This document shows positions 9,872-17,491 of a stretch of DNA of 23,938 nucleotides, piece by piece. Made by a program: the position numbers and the translations under genes. Positions within the stretch are counted from its first letter, which is position 1. The number at the start of each line of letters is the position of its first letter. Source of the stretch: Sphaeroforma arctica JP610 (Eukaryota > Opisthokonta > Ichthyosporea > Ichthyophonida); contig NW_014040537.1 in assembly GCF_001186125.1 (NCBI RefSeq), positions 210,191-234,128 of the forward strand, written 5' to 3'. The notes beneath the pieces are model-generated. The model saw only the letters and a list, made by a program, of their open reading frames with translations. It did not search any database and was not told where the DNA came from.

Positions 9872-10331
9872 TTGGCAGCAGTACTAGCGGCGGGCCATTG
9901 CCGTGATCTTCTTGTTGGACCAGCGTTTCGTTGAGTTCTTTCGAACGTCGTCACAGCGTCGGCGGAGGGCTACATGGTCGAGTGCACGCCCGTGGTTTTT
10001 TATACAGTTTTAAGGTGGGCATAGATACTGTACGGAAAGCGCAGTGATAGTTTGTCGTGGGTTCTAGGGCATAGATACTGTACGAGCAGCGCAGGATGGT
10101 TTGTCGTGGGTAGGCGGTTTGCGTCAAATTGGTGAGTGGGGTTGTACTGACCATTGAGTCGAGGTGTATTCCCAGGCAACCTCCGAGGTAGTCCGCAAAT
10201 GGTCGCGTGGGGAGCAGGCCACAAAGGTGGAGTGAGTGTGTTTGTATGAATTTTTGGAAACCTAGGATATGTAGTGCCCGTGAGATGGCTGCTGAGTTAT
10301 AGCGCTCAAACAGGGGGTCCAGTGTACCCTT

Positions 10332-10688
10332 TCATATAGGCGGAGCCCAGACAATAATGTTCAGGCCATATGTAGCCGTGGATAGGATGAATGTTCTGAA
10401 CAGCACCAGCCGGTTGCGGGGATGCCACCAGCTGAAGCCATAGAAGCCATAGGTGCGGAAGGAGGGGATACCCAGAAACAATGCTGCAACCAGAGATTCC
10501 ATATGGTTGGCGAATTTGATCCCTGGTATTCCGTGGGAGAGTGAAAACCCCATGTATCTGGAGAGTTTAGGCTTGGTATGTGTGGATGCCATATTTAGGG
10601 AAAGGTAACGTGTGTTCCAAGGGGCATCTGCAAGTGTCGGCGTGATAAGCTCACCATTTATACAGAGGCTTGGCGCCGCGTGTCGCAA
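10332..10688 (-). pseudogene. LINE post-RT (thumb/connection) segment
   Basis: This frame takes over directly after the FVDD segment. It contains SRYMGFSLSHGIPGIKFANH and RLVLFRTFILSTATYGL, matching the 'YLGf.l...GIdf..H' and 'R..Ly+tFi.s...YGl' pattern that follows the palm in LINE polymerases. Confidence 0.75.
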
Positions 10689-11549
10689 GGCGGTAGATCG
10701 TACTCGGGGTTTGATGACAACCTGTTCAAGTCAAGGTCAAATTTACGTCCACAAGCATCAATGTCGTCTAGGAAGGGCTGAACTGGAGCCGGTTGGGGGG
10801 CTTGGATCTGTGTTGTGTCGTCGACAAATAAATAAAAGCGGAAGAGCTTGAGCCGGAATTGTGGTAGCGTGACAGCTAATGAATTTATGTAAACAATAAA
10901 GAGCTGGATTGAGCTTTGTAGAATACCATTCTTTCTATGGAATAGAGGCGAAAGCGTGCCGCGGTATGTGTCTCGGAAACCCTCTTAAATAGCGCGCGGG
11001 GGCAGTTGATCCAGTTTCGGGCATTCCAGCGTGGCGCATAGGCGCAGGAAAGCAACTTTGTTGCATGCCTATTGTCCAGACAGACGTCGTTCCACTCCTC
11101 TTTCGACTGTGTTTCAGATTCCATGGCGGCGAGTGCTTGGGTATGGTAAGAGTATCGTGATTTAAAGCCAACTTGGGTAGGCAGCAGACTCGTAATTAAC
11201 TTGAGGAAACACTTCTCAATATCTGTTTTTTTATGCACTGTCACTGTCATGAGGCTGCAGTTTAGGGCTGCAGAAAAGATCACATACCCGCCTTCAATAG
11301 CTCAGTGAATGCTTCGGCAAGGAGTCTAATCAGTGGGCTATTGGCGTCAGGGCGTCCTAGTGTCCTGCTTTCGGCGGAGCGCCCCACTGCGGCCTTCAGA
11401 TGAAGGATGTGTATTTTGTCAGGGTCAGTCCCTTCACTGGGACAGCGTAGTATAGCCTCCATTACATCGTAAGGGCGTATGGTGGGAGTTACATCTGGTG
11501 AGGGTTTGATATCCGGTGGGACCATGTACTGTAAGATTCGGTCTATCAA
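10658..11549 (-). pseudogene. LINE reverse transcriptase fingers and palm, frameshifted
   Basis: Frame 11549-11280 gives the RT N-terminal region (SPLIRLLAEAFTELLKAG, family 'f...L..G.vP'). Frame 11283-10885 continues with VTVHKKTDIEKCFLKLI and then LLPTQVGFKSRYSYHTQAL, the 'Q.GFr...S...q' block. A third frame (about 10924-10658) carries LFIVYINSLA and the active site FRFYLFVDDTTQI at about 10844-10806. Both catalytic Asp residues are kept at FVDD (10828-10817), unlike in the copia and gypsy copies. Three frames are needed, so the copy cannot be translated. Confidence 0.8.
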
Positions 11550-11559
11550 GGCGATATTG

Positions 11560-12244
11560 ACGCATTCGAGTAATTAAGCGCTTAGGTTAAGTCTAAGTAT
11601 AATCAAATTCGAAATAAATAAACGAAATTAGTTTTTAGTAAAGTTAGGTATGCCCCGTGAAAACAGCAATACTCTGAGGTATTGTGAGGCTGAGACATTG
11701 CCTATATATAATCCTCTCAGTACTGTTTTCGCCGAAGGGATTCTATTTAGTGTTTCGTTGTCGCTCTATTAGAAACTATGGTATATTTCGTTGGGGCGAA
11801 TCCGAGAGACTTGTAAAATCCTATCTTTAGAAAAATGAAAAGAAAAAAGAACAAAACTCATGACGTCCATAGTCATTGCATTAACCAATAACTTGCCACT
11901 TATCAAGAATTACCGACTTTGCCTTCATCAGACTGGCACATCTGGTTGGCTGAACGGAGGATAAACTAAGCAACGCTAATAGTCCTTAGAAACCTATGTT
12001 CGGCTGAGCCATCTCGCTACCAAAGTATTCAGACAAATAGATTTGGAAAGTAAAAATAGTTCTATCAATAGAACTAGACCAAATCTTATGTTTGGTATTT
12101 TACTGGAGCCTTTTAATGGCCTTGTCCAAGGATCTGATATGTAAAATGGAAAAGGTATTTAATTAATAAAAACCGTTAAAAACCATTTAAGGAAAACTTA
12201 AGTTTACGTACTTTTAAGAGTACGTGTTACGTACTATTAAGAGT
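11560..12244. mobile_element. ~0.7 kb non-coding insertion inside the LINE
   Basis: LINE-like coding character stops near 12250 and resumes at 11549. In between is AT-rich DNA with several inverted repeats: GAAAACAG (11658-11665) paired with CTGTTTTC (11723-11730) around a TATATATA, and two tandem ACGTACT hairpins at its right side. Left-edge palindrome TAAGCGCTTA is near 11575. I could not define target-site duplications, so the element class is open (solo LTR or MITE). Confidence 0.4.
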
Positions 12245-12248
12245 ACGT
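12206..12248. repeat. Two tandem 20 bp hairpins
   Basis: ACGTACT-TTTAAG-AGTACGT (12206-12225) and ACGTACT-ATTAAG-AGTACGT (12229-12248) are perfect 7 bp stems with six-base loops, repeated at 23 bp. Confidence 0.75.
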
Positions 12249-12891
12249 TTATATTACAAGATTCTAATGTGGAGGCCCGGCTTTTACAGTACGGGTTTGT
12301 AGAATTGAATAGGTCCTCAAACTAGTCAGTGAGGGTGACGCCTTTGTTATCGGCACCCGGTAGGCAGGGTAGGCGCGGAGATAGTCGTTGGCACACAATA
12401 TCTTTGAACATTTGAGTATCACTTTGGGCGGTCAGACGTGGGTGGAACGAGTGGTTTGGCAGCCGTTGGACCCAAGGTCAGTTTATTTCGTAGTAGAATC
12501 TCCCGAAGGTTTGTGGGTTAGCGACATAGCGCCAGATGCGGTCGAGGATCCGTAGCAGCCCTTTTGCTGGACTGTGTAAGGTGAGATACGACCGTAGTAG
12601 GTTCTGACGCGCTCGGATTTTGGCTTGGATTTTGTTGCGTAGGTGATAAAGTCGATGGCGGTATCGGTTGTATACATGAGAAGGAAGACGTTGGTCAGGA
12701 GGCGGCGGCATTGCTGGCATTTGTTGGGACTGATGGATTTGTTCCGTTGGAAGTACCTGGAGATCGAGTCCAAAGGTGTGGTCACCACAGATACCGTAGT
12801 CCGTCAGCTTGTAGGTCTGGAGGGAGGTGGGGGTGGTAGGCCGGTGATGCATATGTTCTGTGCCAGTTGAGCCGCCAGCATCGGTTCCCAA
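12245..12891 (-). pseudogene. LINE ORF2 linker region between endonuclease and RT
   Basis: Two overlapping minus frames (12478-12891 and 12483-12788) give a basic segment (YHLRNKIQAKIRARQNLLRS) typical in character of the region before LINE RT. Further on, around 12250-12345, a frame reads DNKGVTLTD, a stop, then FEDLFNSTNPYC, which resembles the 'dG..ltd...f..lF' motif just upstream of RT. The assignment rests on position and character, not on catalytic motifs. Confidence 0.5.
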
Positions 12892-13110
12892 ATACCGCCT
12901 GAATAATCACCTAGTGGTTTCCAAACACCACTAAACACAGGTATCGTTCGACTCTCGCAGCGATACATTATAACACCATCCCTAGATGTCGCCTAACTCG
13001 TCTCTCTAGGGGCCTCACACATATTTAGGTTGCGCTTGGCACGACTTCGTCGAGACGAACCTTGAGGCTAGTAACAAACCCGATAGCCTCCGACTATCAA
13101 ACTGTAACTA
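12889..13110 (+). repeat. Hairpin-rich dispersed repeat (SINE-like), copy 2
   Basis: Five successive stem-loops are visible: AGTGGT/ACCACT (12913-12932), GTATCG/CGATAC (12941-12966), CCCTAGA/TCTAGGG (12980-13011), AGGTT/AACCT enclosing CGAC-TTC-GTCG (13027-13062), and GAGGCTA/TAGCCTC (13064-13090). GTTCGACTC at 12946-12954 fits the pol III B-box core GTTCRANNC, and an A-rich tail (about 13113-13137) follows. These traits suit a pol III-transcribed SINE, but an A-box is only weakly present. No tRNA was recognised. Confidence 0.6.
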
Positions 13111-13472
13111 TTTAAAAAACAAAAACAAAAAGAACCCAGCAACATATCATTTTGGGTTGAGGTCATTTCTCATGTGTATAATGTAAAAACGTATTACGTT
13201 TTTGTTATCTTACCAACATATGGAGGTATAAGCGTATACGTATTGGAGGCCGACATCTATGTCACATTTTGGTCGGCACTCGGCACACGTTGGGGTAAAT
13301 TTAAAATATGTAGAGAAAATTTGGCCGGGTTTTTTTTAACGACGGCTATGGATTCCTGGTGAGTACGGTTCGCACTTCGCACTGTATATTTCACTTTCCA
13401 TTCGTTTAAAAAATAAATAAAATAGACAACACTAAAGTACAGTTTGTTTTCAAATTGATGTAAATAAATATG
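13111..13472. other. AT-rich spacer
   Basis: After the A-rich tail of the repeat I see no gene; short frames here have no protein character. Confidence 0.4.
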
Positions 13473-13492
13473 GTGCAGACTGCAGTCTGCAC
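13473..13492. repeat. Perfect 20 bp palindrome
   Basis: GTGCAGACTGCAGTCTGCAC reads the same on both strands without a spacer. It is next to a CTGCACTCTGCAC direct repeat and may be a dimeric protein-binding site or a transposon end. Confidence 0.7.
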
Positions 13493-13499
13493 TCTGCAC

Positions 13500-14012
13500 T
13501 CAAATAGATAGGGTTGGGAAAATATCATAATATTTTTGAAGTTCCGTTTGTATACGAAATTTATTAATATTATTATAATATAAAAATGAAATAAAAATAA
13601 AAATTGGAATGTCAACCATGTTTACCTCCGATTTAAAACAATGTTGGTGTTGTAAGTACCGAACTGTTCGGTAATGTTCCTGGGCGTTAATAAGATGTGC
13701 GAGAACTTCTAAGTGTGGGCGATAACTGATAAGTGTGAAACTAATAAGTTTGAACAGTTCTAAGTTGTATTGTGCGGTTTGTTGGCGAACGGCCGCGCAG
13801 GCTCGAAAGAAGAGGAGGTTGGTGTATGATTGGTGCTTTTCGAACCGAAGTGTGGGGTAATATGAGCTGGAGGTTGGCAGATGACGATATATGTTGAATG
13901 GACTTGTAAGCTCGAAATTGAGAAGATACACGATTTGATTGGCGGCCGGATTCTCAAGGAAATCCTTCGGAGATAGTATAAATACTTGGTTTAGTTCATT
14001 CAAGAAGTTCAT
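13500..14012 (-). CDS. Unrecognised minus-strand ORF, 170 codons
   Basis: The first ~125 residues have mixed, protein-like composition with several aromatic-rich segments (NPAANQIVYLLNFELTSPFN, RPHLEVLAHLINAQEHY). The last 45 are AT-driven (Ile/Phe/Tyr-rich) and probably not real. I see no motif, signal peptide or transmembrane pattern I would defend. It starts within 30 bp of the expected start site of an opposing TATA box, so it may instead be the antisense of a promoter region. It could be a transposon fragment. Confidence 0.25.
   Translation of the reverse strand: MNFLNELNQVFILSPKDFLENPAANQIVYLLNFELTSPFNIYRHLPTSSSYYPTLRFEKHQSYTNLLFFRACAAVRQQTAQYNLELFKLISFTLISYRPHLEVLAHLINAQEHYRTVRYLQHQHCFKSEVNMVDIPIFIFISFLYYNNINKFRIQTELQKYYDIFPTLSI
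13977..13984 (+). promoter_or_regulatory. TATA box upstream of the small ORF at 14118
   Basis: TATAAATA matches the consensus. Transcription would start near 14010, giving a leader of roughly 110 bases with no ATG before 14118. Confidence 0.45.
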
Positions 14013-14117
14013 TCTGCTAAGGTAGACATTTATTCAACAATCGAGGAAATAAATCTAAGTTCACGGTTACATTGTGTTTTGAGTCGATCTAAGATTACAA
14101 ATAAACGTTAGTGGAAA

Positions 14118-14327
14118 ATGGTTTACGAGAAGGATAATGCAGCTGGGACTGGGCAACCTCTCTGTAGATATGTGAGAGGGGAGCCGATGACGACACTTAT
14201 GGATCGATGGGATTACGTCAGGGGTATCAAGGCTTATGAGCTCGAGGCGAAGAAAGGAGGGTCCCGCCCAGCGATGGCTCTTTTAAAGGAGGTTACACCA
14301 GAGACGAAGTCGGAACTAGAGGGCTAG
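14118..14327 (+). CDS. Small ORF, 69 residues, unknown; possibly the start of a retroelement gag
   Basis: The ATG at 14118 lies in good context (AAAATGG) and is the first ATG after the TATA box at 13977. The peptide is hydrophilic and protein-like, with two charged segments (MDRWDYVRGIKAYELEAKKG and LLKEVTPETKSELEG). No motif or membrane segment is visible. It ends at TAG 14325 and AT-rich DNA follows, with AATAAA-like sequence near 14434. Its charged helical character and the retroelement neighbours make a truncated gag N-terminus one option. A small host gene or first exon is another. Confidence 0.35.
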   Translation: MVYEKDNAAGTGQPLCRYVRGEPMTTLMDRWDYVRGIKAYELEAKKGGSRPAMALLKEVTPETKSELEG

Positions 14328-14470
14328 TTGTAATTTATTCTGTATGTAATTATCTATCCAATTATATTGATTGTATGCCTTTTCAGATTATATTTTTTAT
14401 ACTATAAAATTCGTAATTTTTCAAACTGCAGTAAAATAAAATTTAAAATTAGAAAGACATTGTCTACATA

Positions 14471-15084
14471 CGACACCTGTCACTATAAAACTATTAACGC
14501 CCGAGGCCCCGAGCCCTACTACAGGAAACTAATACTAGAGTATTCCTACGTATTTATATGAACCGGGTGAGGGGGTTTTTTTTGTTGTTGGATTCATTGC
14601 GGTTACATAATGAAATCAGAACAGGACAAAACCCCTTGGATATGAAATTTACAACAGACCGGGACAAAAGCAAATTCAACATTGTTGAACTACAGTGCAA
14701 TTGTGCAAACCAAACGATCATATTTTACATGGCCTTCTTTTCTTCTTTATAATTTAATAGGAGGCTATGAAACGATATTTTTTTACTAAGGATCCACGAA
14801 TTCACGCTCACAGCCTCACAGGTTTAACAGACCATTGGCTCTCTTTAGTCTGAGGCGTTGTATTCGGTTTCACATGTGATAGGTTAAGATTGTGTACCGA
14901 AAAATGATACTTGACTGTTGTATCGGTAAAGATCTTTTTTGCAAAGTGTACACGTAAAATAGTTCGGTACTTGGGCGAAAGTTGCCTTACCAGGGCCCAT
15001 AAATATCGACCCTACCTTTGCTAATGAACCGGATGCGGTATTGAACACGGGCTCGGGCGTTAATAAATTATAGTGACGGGTGAC
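14471..15084 (+). mobile_element. ~600 bp TIR element, copy A
   Basis: Bounded by inverted ends: CGACACCTGTCAC...ATTAACGCCCGAG at 14471 and the reverse complement form (CTCGGGCGTTAAT...GTGACGGGTGACC) ending about 15084. The whole unit aligns in opposite orientation with 16355-16943. Its right end interrupts the RNase H frame of the gypsy fragment directly, which shows it inserted into that element. No transposase frame is evident; one 50-residue frame with C-x2-C (FTCTLCKKDL) is shared with copy B only because the DNA is identical. Best read as a non-autonomous DNA transposon; superfamily not assigned. Confidence 0.7.
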
Positions 15085-15990
15085 CTGCTGAACCACACCA
15101 ATTAAAGGCTGATGATCCATCTCTACTATAAGCACCTCGTACGATATCTTAATCAAACCCGCGAGCTTCAAAAACCCATATGCTAGCGCTATCAACTCTC
15201 TATCTGTCGGAGACAAATTAACATGGAAGTCTATCTTGGAACTCACAAAGCCCACAGGAAGCCATTCTCCATCTCTTCTCACAAAAAATCAAGCACCTAT
15301 ACCCGAATTCGACGCATCTGTCTGAAACCTAAGTTGCTCCTCTTGTCTAGGTTCTACCAAGACTGTCTTCGCCTGAAAAATCTTCCGAGCTGACTGAAAA
15401 GCCTTCTCCTGCTCAGGACCCCACTGGAACCGTACCTTCGTCTTAGGTCAAATCACTAATCGGAGCCAACACATTTGAGAAATTCGGAACGTATCTTGCC
15501 CACCATCCAAACTACTGATACCACGACCTGACTTCGGCCTTGGTTTTGGGCCTGGGCATATCTAATATTGCCTGAAGCTTTGCTTCACTTATCATCGAGC
15601 CCTTATCTGTAACCTCTCGACCCATCACAACTATAGAATCTTCTCGATACGTGAACTTACATTTTGACAGCCGCAACTGTATCCCTTTTGCTCAAAGCGC
15701 CTGATCATCTCCACAATACCATCCCAATGCTCAACTGGATCATCCGAACCCAACGTGGTATTATCAATGTATGTCTTAATTCCTTTAATTGCCTCCAATG
15801 TCTCATACATTAGTTGTTGGAACACAAATGATGCTTCCTTCAAACCAAACGGCATCCCAATAAATTGGAATCTCTCTTCCCAGGGCATCAAAAATACAGT
15901 AACCCCTCGACTACCAGGCTCTATCATTAACTGTCCAAAACCATATCCAGCGTCCACTCCTTCATAACTAGCCGTCGCCGCATGTCATAA
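15085..15990 (-). pseudogene. Ty3/gypsy-type pol fragment: RT, connection and RNase H
   Basis: On the minus strand, DAGYGFGQLMIEPG and FQFIGMPFGLKEASFVFQQL (15957-15800) match the gypsy RT blocks 'yGq.....' and 'MPFGL.nAp..Fq'. The active site reads KTYIDNTTLGS, where the family has YIDD; the second Asp is Asn. A frame change follows, then VMGREVTDKG and KLQAILDMPRPKTKAEVRSW, and after stops QTDASNSGIG with the RNase H segment NLSPTDRELIALAYGFLKLA and EMDHQPL (15282-15085). The order RT then RNase H with these motifs is Ty3/gypsy, not copia. The frame is cut at 15084 by the TIR element. Integrase and gag are absent. Confidence 0.85.
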
Positions 15991-16001
15991 TTCAGGTGTC
16001 C

Positions 16002-16232
16002 TACCACAGAGGTGGGTACTCTACTTAGTAGGTCAGTAAGCGAATATATGGAACATTCGATGGTAACAGTGTTTTGTCAACACCTGCCCGAATTGACTCA
16101 GCACATATCTTACATTGTCGACGCACTTGGCCCAAGCTTTAAACGGGAATTTACTGACCACTTCTTCCCATCAATCTTTCCTGAACCACTACAGCGACTA
16201 TGAGAGCCATACCATATGTTCATACATTGTAT
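16002..16232 (+). mobile_element. 5'-truncated LINE 3' fragment
   Basis: Aligns in reverse orientation with the 3' end of the LINE at 8987-9214, with many substitutions but few gaps. Both copies end close to ACCATATGT..TA.ATTGTA, so the shared end is probably the true element 3' end. It adjoins the gypsy fragment. Confidence 0.7.
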
Positions 16233-16268
16233 CATACACACTTGCCATTTTTGAAATTAAATAATTTT

Positions 16269-16307
16269 GACACGGGCTCGGGCGTTAATAATTTTATAGT
16301 GTCGGGC
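16269..16307. repeat. Orphan TIR copy next to element B
   Basis: CACGGGCTCGGGCGTTAAT with the TTTTATAGTG that follows is a further copy of the element's terminal motif, 48 bp before element B and in opposite orientation to its near end. It may be the remaining end of a third, deleted element. Outside it, GACAAAGT resembles GCAAAGT beyond the right end of copy B. Confidence 0.65.
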
Positions 16308-16354
16308 TTTATAGACAAAGTTCTAACTAGTGAGTATGTACCAACGCAGCGACC

Positions 16355-16943
16355 CGACACCCGTGACTATAAATTTATTAACGCCCGAGCCCGTGTTCAA
16401 TACCGCATCCGGTTCATTAGCAAAGGTAGGGTCGATATTTATGGGCCCTGGTAAGGCAACTTTCGCCCAAGTACCGAACTATTTTACGTGTACACTTTGC
16501 AAAAAAGATCTTTACCGATACAACAGTCAAGTATCATTTTTCGGTACACAATCTTAACCTATCACATGTGAAACCGAATACAACGCCTCAGACTAAAGAG
16601 AGCCAATGGTCTGTTAAACCTGTGAGGCTGTGAGCGTGAATTCGTGGATCCTTAGTAAAAAAATATCGTTTCATAGCCTCCTATTAAATTATAAAGAAGA
16701 AAAGAAGGCCATGTAAAATATGATCGTTTGGTTTGCACAATTGCACTGTAGTTCAACAAAGTTTTGGTTTTGTCCCGTTCTGTTGAATTTCAGGTCCAAG
16801 GGATTTTGTCCTGTTCTGTGATTTTATTAACCGCGAAATGTTTTTTAGACGAACATTTTATTCAAAATAATTTCACTTGGTTCATAAATTTACATAGAAA
16901 TACTAGGGCTCGGACGTTTATAATTTTATAGTGATGGGTGTCG
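16355..16943 (-). mobile_element. ~600 bp TIR element, copy B (inverted)
   Basis: Begins CGACACCCGTGAC at 16355 and ends ATGGGTGTCG at 16943, with the same ~40 bp terminal motif at each end as copy A. Bases 16372-16759 are the exact reverse complement of 14682-15069 (388 bp by eye), whereas the outer 180-200 bp is clearly diverged with indels. Confidence 0.7.
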
Positions 16944-17329
16944 TTTAGGCAAAGTCTCCACACCGATTTGTTTGTTTTTTAAAAACAAAATATAATAAAC
17001 AAATGGGGCTGTAATATTTACTCTTTATATCGAGGAACTAGATATTGAGCCAATTGGACTATGTAGTATTGTAGTTTGGGGTTGGGCTGTGAGTTTGGCC
17101 TCGGAGTCATCCATCATTTATTCACTATTCAGTCACATTGTGTGCATAAATGAGAAAAACTATAACACAAAAAACAAAATGCACAAGCATTGTTCGTGAT
17201 GAGATTTCCGTTGGAACGTAATTTCAGTTAACACTATTTACATCTCATAGCACGCAATTATTCAATCGATCGATAGAAATAATATAGAGTATAATTTCGA
17301 TACCGTAAAACACACAAAGGAAAAACACA
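16944..17329. other. AT-rich spacer
   Basis: No gene, RNA or repeat recognised apart from TTTTTTAAAAAAC-type palindromes common in this locus. Confidence 0.4.
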
Positions 17330-17369
17330 TAGCCTTCTGAATCACAAAACTTGATAATTCAGAAGGCTA
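17330..17369. repeat. Perfect 13 bp hairpin beyond the RGS gene
   Basis: TAGCCTTCTGAAT (17330-17342) and ATTCAGAAGGCTA (17357-17369) are exact reverse complements around a 14-base loop. It lies about 120 bp past the RGS stop, beyond the probable poly(A) signal. It could be a 3' processing structure or the trace of a small TIR element. Confidence 0.65.
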
Positions 17370-17433
17370 GGATCTTATATACCATATAGTTATATATACT
17401 AGGATATGCGTCCCATGTAAGGTTTCAAGCTAT

Positions 17434-17439
17434 TTTATT
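17434..17439 (-). terminator. AATAAA polyadenylation signal of the RGS gene
   Basis: AATAAA on the minus strand lies about 53 bases downstream of the RGS stop codon, a usual distance for cleavage and polyadenylation. Confidence 0.45.
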
Positions 17440-17491
17440 TCAGACGTATTTGTCGATTGCCTGAACAATTGTGACTTGCGTTGTGTCCATC

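Larger units (their letters stand above)
8985..12885 (-). mobile_element. Decayed non-LTR (LINE) retrotransposon
   Basis: Read on the minus strand from about 12885 to 8985, fragments appear in LINE order: a basic linker, the RT fingers/palm with an FVDD active site, the post-RT thumb, and a C-terminal Cys/His cluster. Every block is in a different frame. No apurinic endonuclease domain is visible; the 5' end is cut at about 12885 where the hairpin-rich repeat begins. The 3' end lies near 8985, matched by an independent 3' fragment at 16002-16232. Confidence 0.8.

Noticed and set aside
8391-13110. The two hairpin-rich repeats as LTRs of one element
   Set aside because: The DNA between them is a LINE on the opposite strand plus an insertion, not an LTR-element interior.
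16330-16557. 75-codon plus frame with C-x2-C, possible BED-type zinc finger
   Set aside because: It matches the frame at 14884 only because the DNA arms are identical. There is no transposase continuation and no second ligand pair.
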